Source: Dromaius novaehollandiae (Eukaryota; Chordata; Aves; Casuariiformes; Dromaiidae). Taken from it: a stretch of 64,000 bases of DNA. Positions within the stretch are counted from its first letter, which is position 1; the number at the start of each line of letters is the position of its first letter. The position numbers and the translations under genes were made by a program. The DNA lies in assembly GCF_036370855.1 (NCBI RefSeq), contig NC_088099.1, positions 25,449,501 to 25,513,500 on the forward strand, in the 5' to 3' direction. Under the pieces are notes generated by a model, which was not told the DNA's origin, ran no database searches, and worked only from the letters and a program-made list of their open reading frames with translations. Positions 26,201 to 38,800 of the stretch are shown piece by piece.

Positions 26201-26440
26201 GCCAAGCAGCCCTGCAGAGCACCAGTGCTATGACCAGACCCAGGATACCGTTGTGGGTACAGGACAGTGCACCAGGCCTTTTGCTGTAGCCACTGCTGGA
26301 GAGGCAGCTCTTCCTCCACACGTCGGCCCCAACCCAGCAAAGAAATCTGGTATTCGAGGACGATTTGGAGTTGACAGGTTCAGTCACACACCTACCCTGG
26401 AGCCTGCACTTCAAGACACCACTGCACAACCCTGCGTGCC
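23250..26440. other. Intergenic region between STEAP2 and CFAP69
   Basis: About 3.2 kb without a supported gene. Apart from a possible MIR-like fragment near 24.6-24.8 kb I see nothing recognisable. Composition rises in G+C toward the CFAP69 CpG island. Confidence 0.6.
24560..24790 (-). repeat. Possible MIR/CORE-SINE fragment
   Basis: The stretch AGATATAGAACCTTGGTCTT followed by GTAATACACAGCTGTGTGGCC resembles the antisense end of old amniote SINEs, where 'gaacccaggtctcctgactcc' and 'ccactaggcca' occur in the same order. Highly diverged; visual similarity only. Confidence 0.35.
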
Positions 26441-26689
26441 TTCAGGAAAGAGCACGCGTATCCCCACAGGAGTGTCGGTGTTCACAGCTGAGCGACGCCA
26501 CAGCAAAAACCCGGCGGGCACGGCAAGCGCAGGGGCACGGCGCACCGCCAACCCCCGCCCCCGGGGCAGCGACCGTCCCCGGCCCCCGCAGATGGCCGGA
26601 GCCCGCGGCCGGGCTCTGCCGCGCCGCCGCCGAGGGCGGGCGGGAGGCGGATGGAGGCGCGGCTGCCGGCGCCCGCCGCGGCCCGCGCC

Positions 26690-26703
26690 GCTCCCATGGC
26701 AAC
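26690..26703. promoter_or_regulatory. RFX X-box motif
   Basis: GCTCCCATGGCAAC matches the palindromic RFX X-box GTTGCCATGGCAAC at 12 of 14 positions, with the right half-site GGCAAC perfect. It lies 33 bp upstream of the CFAP69 start codon. RFX factors drive ciliary genes through such sites close to the start, which fits the product. Confidence 0.75.
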
Positions 26704-26735
26704 CGCTGGGGCCGCAGCCGGCGGCGGCCGGGCCC

Positions 26736-26858
26736 ATGTCCTCCCTAGCCGAGCCCGCCGCCTCCCGGGCGCCCTCCCGCTCGCCGGCGCGGTCCCCGCG
26801 CCCCGCTCGCTGCGGCGGGGAGCGGCGCAGCAACGCCGCGGACGCCGACACCGTCCAG
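26736..26858 (+). CDS. CFAP69: CFAP69 exon 1 (aa 1-41)
   Basis: MSSLAEPAAS through DADTVQ, inside the CpG island, ending at a GTGAGC donor, phase 0. The Ser/Arg/Pro-rich sequence is poorly conserved, as in other vertebrates. The initiator is the least certain coordinate of the gene. Confidence 0.8.
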
Positions 26859-29800
26859 GTGAGCTCCCGCCCGGCCGCCGCGGGCGAGGCCGTCCCCACG
26901 GGCAGGCAGCCGCCCCTCCGCCCCCGCGGCGCCTCCGCCCCCGGCCCCGGCCGGGCTCCCTCCCCGGCCCGCCCGGGCGGCCGGTGCTGCCCTGCCGCCC
27001 TGCCCTGCCCGGGCCGGGCCGGGCCGGCCGCCACCGGAGGCGCAGCGCCCTTGTGCCCCTCCGCGAGCGGACCCGGCCTCCAGCCATGTCGAACGCATCG
27101 CCGGCGCTTAGTGTAGTTAGAGCTAGTTCTGCTTCCTCCAGCGAGTGAAATTAGGCCAGACAAGACAAAAAATCCCCCTTGGATTTCTGTCACTTTGTGA
27201 AATACAGCCTCAGACCGGCAGCCGCACAGGTATGCCTCCCGGCTCCATCTGGCCCAGGAAAGCGGGCCAGGTTGCTCTCTGAAACACACTGCGCCTTCCC
27301 CAGCGGCCCCCGCGTGTCCGGCCATGGGGCGCCAGCATCTGGGGGCACCGGCAGGGGAGCCGGGCCGCCGAGAGCCCCCTCGGCCTTCACCGGGCCCGGT
27401 GGGCCGCGGGGCTGCTTGTCCGCCCGGCGCGCGGTGAGGTGCCACCGCGGAGGCTGCGGGACGTGGTGGTGGTCGCACCGCCGAGCTGTCCCCGTCACCC
27501 TTCGGCTGAAGCCGAGGAATCTCCACGCCGGCACATGCGCTGAGGTCCAGGCAGCTTGGATGCTGAGTCAGTCCGAGAACAATCCCAGGTTTGTGCTCAA
27601 AACACAGCCTAGACGTGTCCTTCCTTGGGGAGTTTCTGTTGATTCATATGTGGCGCTTTTACGTGTTAAGGTTTAATCACTTTTTAAGCACATTTTTTAA
27701 AAAATGTAAAAAGTTTGCCTGTTTTCTAGGATACACAGTTCAAATCAGTGGATTTGAATCATGTCATCAAACTACTTGAAGAGACAAACTCAGTAAGTAA
27801 GCCTGGCATCTGATGATTTTAGTTGCGCAGATGAAAAGGAGGCTTAGAAAAATATTTTATACAGATACGCTTGTACCTATTTCTAAATAAACCAGAGGGC
27901 ATTGGTGGCTGGGGCTACAAAGCACAAAGCTGAAGAATTTTTAGCAGCAGTTTAAGGAATCTTGTAAAGATGTTCATTATAACAGAGTGGTGTCTATGAG
28001 CATTTTTCATTAAACAGCCCAGTACATCTCTGTGCAAATATTTTTGCAAAACAGACAAAATTGTGTGCATTTAAAACCTAGATGTGCAAAATGACTGGTT
28101 TATCTCAAAGTTTTAGAATGCTGAAACCTACAGCTGAAAAACAGAAATACATTTAGAGCTATTTAAAGCATGTCAGGAATTTATGTAATTGCCTGAGTTA
28201 ACTGCTGAAGTTTCTCCAGGGAACTGATTTTAAAGGAGGGAGAACTATACAAAGTTCAGTGTTCAAGAACAAATATGACTACCTAGGCACACAGAAGAGT
28301 AGTATCTCCTGGACTTCCACAGACTATGTTTCATCTCTACAAGCAGGTTTGATGGATTAAATTCACTAAACCATCAGTTGCTCTTAATCTAAAAGCCTAA
28401 TAATTTATATTCTTAAAACAAGAACTTAATTAAACATCATGCCGCATTTCAAGTTAACATGCCACAGAGAACTTGCTTGTCTCTTTTTTTTTTCCTTTTT
28501 ATTCAAAGTTGATAGAATAAACTCTTACTGACTAAATAAAAATGTGCTGAATGATGCTGTTTATTGCCTGTCTAGAGAGCATGAGATATATGATAAAACA
28601 CCGTCAGGATTCTGGGCTTGTAGATTCCTGAAACAACTTTTTGGCTTGCCTCAAGTTGCGGTGATCTTGCCCAGCATGGAGATGCTCAGAGGAGCTGGAA
28701 TGAATGCTGCATATCATCACTGGCACACCCTGATACAGTCTTACTTCAATAGTTTTCAAATTTGAATTTGCAGGCTGTTTTCTAATGGCGGCAGAGCCAC
28801 ACTCTAAGCCACTTAGATCTATATTTATACACAATTGTGTCACATGTAAGCCTACAGAACATAGATTTGGATTTTGTAAATTATCTTGCACAGAATCCCA
28901 GATAAATTCGTAGAAAAAAACCCCACACATTTGAACAAAACCTGCAGTTTTGAAAAGCCTCCTCAGTTACTACAATGCAGACTATATTTAGAAATGGGGC
29001 TTGATCAAAGAACTAATCCTGCTACAAAGCACTTTCAGAATTTCATTGTGTCTTGTGGCTTTTTAATTTGGTTTCCACTTTTCATTTCAGAATTTCATTG
29101 TGTCTTGTGACTTTTTAATTTGGTTTCCACTTTTCATTTAAACTTAAAAGGGGATCAATATAATCACTTAAGGTTCTAAGGAAAACTGCAATTAAAACCT
29201 ACTTTTCATTTTCTTTATTTAAGAGTAATTTGGAAAGGCAGCTGAAAATTCTCAAGAAGGTAGTCAAGCACTTTGAAAATGGGCTTGTATCCTTTTTGCC
29301 AGTTTTTGGAATACTAAAACTGTGGTGTTTGATATATGTTAATATTTTGACTTCTCAGCAAAACATATTATGATCTGCAGTGCTTCCAGGTGGAGAGCAG
29401 TGATGGTCTGCTTATGTTTTGATCATTGACGTGTGCACACATAGCCAAGGTTGGTAGGGTTAGAAAGATTCTTGGATGGCTAGATTCATTTGCTACAAAA
29501 TAAAATCGAGGTAGCAGCTACACAATGATTGAAAGTGTTCAAATGTAAGCATAAATGTAAATGTGTATTTTCAATTCAAAATAGGCAAACATAATAGTTA
29601 CTACATAAGTAGCAGACAAAATAGCAATAACTTCTGATGAGGAAACATTTTAAAGAAAAACAAATTCAGACTAATTTATCTGAAACTTTTTTTCATATAT
29701 ACAATAGAAATTTAAAGTTTTCTAATAATCGGAGGTACTGGGGAAGGTGTAGGAATATGAAAAAATGTGATTAATTTCATACAGTTTAGCTAATAACCGC

Positions 29801-32800
29801 AGTGATTACGTTACTTCACAACTGAGTCATGGGCATACGCAGGCAGTTTCCATGAGTCCAGTGGATTGGTAGTAACTTCTAAGTCTCAGTAAACTGTTCA
29901 GTTTTGATCTTGCGCCTCTACCCTAAATTAGATAATCTCAATATGTGTTTGTGTCCAAATTTTCAAACTTTTGTCTCTAAAGTTAATCACATGGGGTAAG
30001 AGAAAGAAAGGATTTGAGTACCTCAAGGTTGTTTCAGACAGAATTTAGGCAGGTAGATTTGACACTGTGGTGTAAAAATTTTCATCCTGTGTTTTTAGAC
30101 ATATTCTGTGCTGAACTTCCAGTGATTTTGACTGATAAGAGAACTAAATGAGAGTTGAAAGTGTTTTATTTTTCTGAAGTAAGGTTGCTTCCAAGAGCTA
30201 GGTATAGATTTATATGCTTCATCTTAATCATCTAACTCTGAAAGCCTGGGCCTTGGTTGTTCTTGGCTGTATCTTTGAAGTATGATAAACACAGTATTCA
30301 GCTTTTTCTCCTAATTCTTAGCAGTACAAACAATCTGATTTCCTTAACTTAAAATTAAAAGCCCCTTAAGGATTTAGCACAAATATTTGAAATTCTTAAC
30401 TTGTGTGCAGAAAAGCTTAATGAACAGCAAGCTTTCATTGAGCCTATGTGTGAACTTATTAAATTATGTGGGTAAGTACTTCAGCCCTTATTTTAGAGAT
30501 TTTAAACACTGCTTATTAACATGTTTATACATTTTCTAAGGCAATTGACATGTCTCTGTGAGAAGGCATCTATTGTATCACCCTTCCTTTTCATGTCCCA
30601 TTCTTTCCTTGAGTCCAGTTTCTGTTGGCATGAAGGACCCATTTTAGCAGTTAAGTATCTGCAGAGCTACTTATTACATCATTCAGTACTGTATCATAAT
30701 TAGCCTCAGCATGCTTGGAAGCAGGATTCCCCAATGTCATTACCTACAGTAAACTGTTCTGGGCTTGCTGGCCTCAAGAGATTCAGCAGTAAGTCTTGCT
30801 AAAGTGTTTTGTGGTTTCAGACAAGCTCTCTAAGTGGGTTTAAATAAGTGGGTTTAAAACCTGAGGTGATACAAAGAGACTTTAAGCTTTGTGAAATGAC
30901 AAGCCATATTACAGAAGAGGAAAAAACAGCAACTGGAGGATTTTGGATTTATAACCTGCTTTAAAATGTATTACATGAACTTTCTGGCATCTTCATTGTT
31001 ATTTGCAGAACAGGAAGCTGGTGTTATTCGTACTTGTCCATAGTTTCCTTCTTCTTCCCAATAATTTAGTAAAGTTACTGATGAAATACTTGTAACTACA
31101 GTTACTCTGGAATTTAATTATAATTGGTGAGCATATGGAAGAGAAAAATTGTGGCAGACAGAAAATGAATTGCATTTTAAGCCTGATATTCAAATAATTT
31201 TTTACATAGCTTCCTCTCAGCTATTATGTATAATAAATATGTAACTCTTCAGCTGAACTTTTTACTTTCTAGAGCATCATCAGTTGTACTGCTTTCCTTT
31301 GCTGCCACACAGTGGAGAATGAAAAAATACATTAAGTTTCATTTTCTCCTGTGTGTGGCAGAAATGTGACAAAACTGAAAATGAGGGTGTACAGTCAATA
31401 AAATGTATTCGTGAATAGTATTTTTCATCTTTATAGCAATTCAGCAATACTTGTGGTTTCTGCAATGAGTATATTTTGGAAGACTGCACCCTTGGGTTTT
31501 GCTTTAATTTTTGTGTTACGGAAATTCCCCCTCAATTCACTAGTACTTCATACGGCAATGAGAAGTTTGTAACTAGAGGGAGGGGCTGTTATCTGGAAAT
31601 TCCTTTCAGATACTAGAACTCCCATAGTAGAACTTTCTGTTTTCTCATAACTACCTCTATTTCTGTACCTGTTTTCTTCCCACTTGTTTTTTTAATGTCT
31701 GTTTGTTTTTCCCCATTTATTCCATTATTTGCTCTCTCCTCTTTTCTTCTGTCTATGTTTACAAAGGTAAACCTACAGGAAAGCTCTTTCTACACTATGA
31801 CATGCAGAGACCAACCTTAATATTTGTAATGTTTACAGTTAGAGAATTTTATAGCACTTACATATTTATTTCATATCTGAGTGTTTTGCAAATGCTTCTG
31901 AATTTGTCTTGATAACCTGTCTCTAAAATAAATTGGTAGTTGGGCTATTTGGAGTCAGTTTATTAGTTTTATTTTTCTCCATTTCTAGAGGTCTTGTGAT
32001 GGGCTATGATCCTTTTTTTCATCTCTACACATGTCTATTAATAGCCTAGCTGTGGAATAGACTGATACTGCCTAGGTTCCAGGATTTAATCTTCCACATT
32101 TAAATTACATTTGTTTGCTCAGATTATTTTTGTTGTACCAAATATGAATTATGAACTGTGGACACGTACTACTAGTTGCCAAAATATAATTGCCAGATTA
32201 TGGAAGTGGAACTTTCAATGTAGAATCAGCATTGCAAAGAATATTTTTGTCCTGGGCAAAGCGTCTTTATTTGCAAAGAAAGTCAAGGAAAAAGAAAACC
32301 TATTGAGCTTTTCTAACGGCTTGATTAAAGTGTTTTTCTGTGGTGTTTTAAGCATGGTTTTATTAACTTGCTTATTTCATTTTGCAGGTTACCATTTCAA
32401 AAAAAGAAATTATCTGATGAAGTAAGCTATTCCCTGACAGTTTCAAAATCAATTGCACAACTTGGTGAGTGTAGAGTGATATGCCACAATACCTTCAGTA
32501 TAATAATACGAACTATATAACTATCACAATTTCAACTGCTTGTTACTCTAGCAAGTTTAAGTCGTTTCTTTCAATGATTCCATCAGTACTCTATGCTTTT
32601 TATTATTCAGAAAGTATTCTTATTTTGCTATGTTGCTAACTCACACATTAGCTAGCAGTTTCCTATTTGCTGATGTCAGAAGCTATGTGAAAAAACTTCA
32701 GTGTTACACCTGAAGAACTAAACCTCTCTGTAGCATGTTTAAGTTCACAGAATTACAGAATAGTTGGGATTGTAAGGGACCTCTGAAGATCAGCTGGTGC

Positions 32801-35800
32801 AACCCCCCTGCTGAAGCAAGGTCAGCTAGAGCAGGTTGCCCAGGACCACATCCAGACTCTACAACCTCTCTGGGCAACCTGTTTCAGTGTTCAACCACCC
32901 TCACAGGAAAGAAGTGTTTTCTTGTGTTCAAGTGGAATTTCCTGTGTTTCAATTTGTGCCCATTGCCTCTTGTCTTCAGAAGAGTCTAGCCCTGTTGTCT
33001 TCATGCCCTCCCTTCAAATATTTGTACACATTGATAAGATCCTCTTTGATAAGAAGGCCTTCTCATCTCCAGGCTGAACAGTCCCAGCTCTCTCAGCCTT
33101 TCATCATGACAGATACTCCAGTCTTATACTCCAGTCCCTTAATCACCTTTGTGGACCTTTGTTGGACTCAATCCAGTACACCCATGTCTGTCTTGTACTG
33201 GGGAGTCCAGAACTGGACACAGTACAAAATTTCATTTTGTTCTGAGAAATTCGTGTATTATTACAACCACTGAAGCCTGGGATAGGGGGGAAGACTTCAT
33301 ACATCTCTGAAGCCAAATGGAAGAAACAAGTAAGACAGAGTAACTTCTGACTGCCAGCTCAAAGCTTCAGAACCCACAAGCCTGAGAACCATCTCCCACA
33401 AAGGCAAAATACAGCAAGTCAGTAGTGCCATGCCCTACCAGGGGCAGCAGTTCCTGACTTCTGCCTCCTGCTGCATCTGAGTTGTGAGCTCCTGTCTCTC
33501 AGGAGTCTATTTTAATAGAGCTGTTGGAGGAAAAGGTCTCAAACTGATGTCTCAATGTCATTGGACTCTTCAGTACCAGACTATCTTGTTATGACCTTGC
33601 ATATGACTTTTGTAATTTTCAGAGAACAACACTGCAAGTGCTATATGTCAAAAAAGGATTCAGTAGTGAGGAGGGGTGATACACCAGCTCACTTAATGGA
33701 AAGATTTAAATGGCAGAGAGGTAGGACCTCTCAGAGGTCATCAGCCTGTCACACATGAAAAAAAAACATCCTTGAAATGGATGAGAAAGAAATTCTTCAT
33801 AGAAATCTTCATTTTCACAGGCCCAAATAGAGAGCACAATGGCCCCTGAGTTTCAGATAGTTGCAGATTCTCTTTAGTGTAGCCTGTCCAAAAATACATT
33901 AAAATAGAAAAGATAGTTTATATTATCCATGTTAGGCATCAGTGGCTCTCAATTGGTTTCTTTCTGTCTTGTGGAAAAGAAGCTCTTTTCTGTGCTCCCA
34001 TTATGTCGTATCATGTTTGGTAGAAGCAGAGTTACTAACATGATAATGGTGGCAGCCTAGTATATTAGCTTTCTTCTGAGAATAACTTCTGAGTAACATC
34101 CAGTGCCTTATAAGAATCTGTAGCCAAGGAAAAGAGGAGGACACTTTTTAATAAACCCTATGCTACTACTCCAAGACCACTTTGTCCTTTTCAGTGTTGG
34201 AGACCCTGTCCCTTGAGTGTTTTTTAATCAAACTTAGCATGAAATAGACAGATTTTAGGGGATATGACCAATAAAGACAAAGTACTGTAATTAGAAGTGT
34301 TAAGATGAATTTCAAAAATAATTATAAACTTTGTAAATTAATTTTTTTCGTTTTGACAGGTTATTTGATGAGGGTGCCAAGCTCTGAAGTTCGACTACAA
34401 ATCTGCAAGTGTATTGTTAGCTTTTATAATGTGGAACCACCGAAAAAACTACTTTCAGGTAAAGCACAGTATTTTCAAGTGTCACAAGAAATCAAATGTT
34501 AACCAACTCAACTACTTTGAAATCTTTGAATTTGCTATGGATGATATTATTTATAACTATCATTACTGTATCTCATTTAATAAATATACAGTATTGGCAA
34601 ATATGCAATTAACATTTTTATAGAAATGCATACTCAAAATCTGAAATTATCAATGTACAGCATATCAATTAATATTATACAGAAAGGGATTAATATTATA
34701 TAGTACCCAGAAAATGTGAGGTGGTCACAAATTCTCTGAAGCATGGATAGTGGAGGAAGAAAGAGTAATTAGGATTGGAGTTATAAGAACGGAACAATTA
34801 TCATTATCTACTTTGCATGTATAGTCTGGAGAGAAGCAGCTCTAGCTTCACTTGTGTTGCTTATGAAGAGTTGGTCTGAGTCCATCCAAATTTGCTTCTG
34901 TCTGTATTGTTTGGACACATTTGAGCGCAGGCTTTAGATAAATTCTGGGATTCTCTTACAGCAAAACATTAGCATAAAACAAATGTAAGAATGACCATAC
35001 AAAGGTCAGTGCAGTGTATGATAAAGCAGGTGATGAGAGAAAGAATTTAAGAATAAGGCAAGCAAGCACACCATGATATTTTCCTTCAATATATTGCCCC
35101 ATTTTCAAGCAGTCTGTGTCTTAGAGAATTCCTAAAACAGAATTTATTTCTTTTATGCTTAATAGAAGTTGATTTTTTTTTCTTCTGTGAGATTTTCTAT
35201 CTTTTTTCTATTTGCTTTTTATAACCATTTACATCTTTGCCTTTCATAGCACCAGGAAGAAATTATTTTCACAATTTAGTGTTATGGTGTGGAAGAATTA
35301 TTTCTTTTTGTTTGTTTTAAACATATTGCAAACTTTATATTATGTCCCCTGTTACTTGTCTTGTGAACAATAGAGAAAAACTCTTCTCTATTAACCTTCT
35401 TTGTGCCACTTTTCATTTTATATGTGTCTATCATATCGTTTCTTAGTCACCTCTTTTTTCAGGTGAAGAGGCCAAGTCTATTTAAACTCTCTTAGTGTAT
35501 AAGCTCTTCAAAGCTTCTGATAATAGTCATCACCCTGCTGTCTGTAATTTTTTTTAGTCTGTGGTAGATATGGGAGGCTGGAACTTCAAAGAATCTTCCA
35601 GGTGCTGGCACACCAGCCACTGTTAGTCTCAGTTTTATTTGCTGTTCTTTTATTAACAATTCTTAACATTTGATTTAATCATTTAACACCCTCCCCTAAG
35701 ATGTTGAACTGATATTTTCATAGAAGAGTCCTCAAAGTTCTTTCTCCTGTAAAGTAACAGCCAGTTTAGAGTTTATGCTTAGTTAAAACTGCCTTTCCCC

Positions 35801-38800
35801 GTATGCGTTATCTGTATTTATCAATCCGTTTGATATATATTAGGGTTTTTTAAAAGCTATTTTAGATGAGCGTTATATTTGCAAGTTAGAATATATAACT
35901 ATGAATTTCTTTTCTCAGTGTTTCTCTTTCCCCTATAATTCAATAATGAAATAACTATTTGTATATGCATGGACAAAAGTAAAAACAGGGACACATTAGA
36001 AATTCAAGCTTATAAATCAAAGGCTGGATTCACATATTTTAAGTAATATGGTAATGGAAAGCATTAATTCTCTATTGAGTGGGCTACAGAAAAGAGCTAG
36101 GTCCTACACCAAGAACATATTGCATGACCTGGACAAGAAATTTCACCTTCCTATGCCCCTGCTTGCCCCTTCACTCTCTGCTAACTCTAGAAGGAAAATT
36201 ATGTGTTTATATAGCATTTTAGTCCTCTGGAGGGTAAGCCTTTTGGATATGCCTTAGGTACTGTTAATATTCAAATATAAGAAAAAAAGCTTTTGTTGTT
36301 TATTAGAAATTTGTTTTCCATCAGTTTTAGGACCAAGGAAATATGAAACTCCCATCTCATTCCTTTTTTGAGAAAGGGTGAATATTTTACGAAATAATCA
36401 AAATTCTGAATATTTACTGTATTATAACTAAAGCTATTGTATGTGCAGGTTACCAGCCAACAAGTGCAAACTATAAAATTCAGATGGCGGAATTAGGAGG
36501 ATTAGCAGAAACTCTTCTTTTATCACTAGCATTAGTTGAAAATCAACTTACTGAGAAGTTGTGGATACTGAAAACTCTGCAGTATCTCTCCAGCTCTGGT
36601 TAGTACAGATTGTTCTTTCAGCAATCTCATTACTTCTGATCTTAGATTGTTTGTTCTTTGAACATGTCTGAAACAGTTACTGACCTACAGGGAATTAATT
36701 ATTCAGATTTTCATAATTTCAGGAGTAAATTGCAGACTTATGCTTAAGGCCCAAGCAGCCAGCAGACTCTGTGTGCATCTGAATGATGCTGATCCCTCTG
36801 GACAGCTGGTATTCCGTTCATCAGAAATCCTGTGGAACCTATTAGAAAACACCTCAAAAGAAGAAGTTGTTAATCAGCTTAGTAGCTTGGAATGTGTACA
36901 GTAAGTGCAGTGAAGCATTTTATGAATTAATATTATAATTTTGGAGACATCTAAAGCATTGCTATTTTGTAGCATTTTGTTTGAAATAAATAAAGAGAAA
37001 GAACAAAAGGGGAATGGACTTCTCTCATTAAGTCCTCATTAAGTTTTACACACCAGAACAGATCAGACCTTATGGCCAAGCAGCACATGATTTAGACCAT
37101 TTAGATTTTTTTTTCTTTTTCAGAAATTTAGATAGCATTATGGTCTGTCAGATGCCAGCAAATGACGTGTGATATGAGAGGTGCCTGCAGGGTAGTTTAC
37201 GAACTCTGTGGCCAGGGTGCTGTTAAAAGCACTTCTAGTCAACTTGAAAAATACTTCATTGTCAAGCCTCTCTTCACTTTGTGAATTACAGTGATCCACC
37301 ACCACTTGTTTCTGGTATATGGCAAAAGGGAAGTCAAGGTGCTTTGCTGCATAAGTACTGCTTTGCATAATGCAAAAGTTAACTGTACCATTTTCAAGCT
37401 CATGTGTCAGGCCTGGTACGTCAGTATGACTGTGCTGTTGGAATGTATATGTTATGATATATGAGGCTTAGATCCTCAGCTGAAGGAAATACAGGTTCTC
37501 TCTTAGTGAATTATGTTGTTTTCACTATGGGTGATTTGGGATTAGACCATCTCCTCTTGATAATCATTCAGCTACATCCTGTTAAGTATTTCCATGTTTG
37601 AAAAAGTGTTATACCTGTCTGTTAATTCATTATAACACATATAATGCATGGTAAAATTTGAAGTATGTGTACTTTGCATCCATGCTTAAATTGCATTTCT
37701 AGCTGTATACATTAGAATCCATTTCATAGTAAAATTTTAAGTTACTTTTCTTAAAGTTGAACCCTAAGGCTTTGAAAAGTATGATACTGAAAGGGGATTC
37801 GCATATGCTAGAGCTGTCTAAAATGAAATATGAAAAGAAAAGTTAAAATACCTTTCACTTTCTTCTAAGTGCTTTGAAAGAAGTATTTGTACACCTTCTT
37901 ATGCACGGTTTCCGCAATTATGATCGTCAGCTAAGAAATGACCTCTTGGTGATTGCCACGCTAGTAGCTGAAAACCCTGCAGCACCTATGATTGTAAGTA
38001 TTCACAGTTATATTCCAGAGCCAAACTTTTCCTTTGCTGTTACATACTCAGTATTTTACCCCATTCAGGTTCTAATATTTGTTCCGCTCTGTCTCCAGTG
38101 CATTGCTCTTTCTTAGGTTTGCTGGGCAGGAAACATTTTTCCTTCCTGCAGTTCCCTCTAACTCAGATTTCAAATCTATTTACCATCAACCTGGAGTACT
38201 AGCATCAACCTTATTTGATACTTAAATTAAACTAACTGTATTCATATGCAGAAATTAACAGAATTCCTGTATTCCTGTACAGATTCTCAGATGTGCCATT
38301 CTGTTACAGTGAGTTTTGCACTAAATCTTATTCACTGTTTGGAAGATGTAGTAGTACAGGCTGTATGCTATGGTCTAAGTTTAGCTGAAGTACCCGTGCC
38401 TCATAACCAGAGACAAGAAGGCTCCCAAAAAACACAACTCAGAAGCTCTGAAAAGATGCCGCAAAGACAATTGCCTTGTTCCAGTTAAAAAGAGGCACAT
38501 AAGTTCTTTCTAACCTAAATGTAGCCCTAAATGCATTATGACAGCTCACTTAAAAAGTAGGATATGACCCATTCTTCTGTGATATTCCAGAATTTTTTGA
38601 GGAAACTGTAAGAAGTTAAGTTTTTATAGATGTTTATATTCTTTTACTCTCTTGTTTTACCGCTGAGATTTAGAATTTCACATGAAGTTGTGACATACTG
38701 AATAACTGAGCATTAAAATTCCTGTCTATATAGATCTATTAGCTGCTGTTTTGCAGCTTGATCAGGAATGGATTATTTTCAGGGAATTTGCATTTACTTC

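Larger units (their letters stand above)
26450..27550. promoter_or_regulatory. CFAP69: CpG island, CFAP69 promoter
   Basis: About 1.1 kb of very G+C-rich, CpG-dense sequence surrounding the first coding exon of CFAP69, with many GGGCGG/CCGCCC-type boxes and no obvious TATA box. This is the usual structure of a dispersed-start housekeeping or ciliary promoter. Long open frames on both strands across the island (up to 371 codons antisense) are products of composition. Confidence 0.85.
34459..36448 (+). other. CFAP69: CFAP69 intron 6
   Basis: 2 kb containing an ancient antisense CR1 fragment and a possible MIR-like fragment, listed separately; the rest is unremarkable. Confidence 0.6.

Noticed and set aside
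26411..27526. 371-codon open frame antisense to the CFAP69 promoter
   Set aside because: It is entirely Arg/Gly/Pro/Ala-rich in its main part, coincides with the CpG island and overlaps other long frames on both strands, as G+C-rich DNA does. No domain or splice structure.
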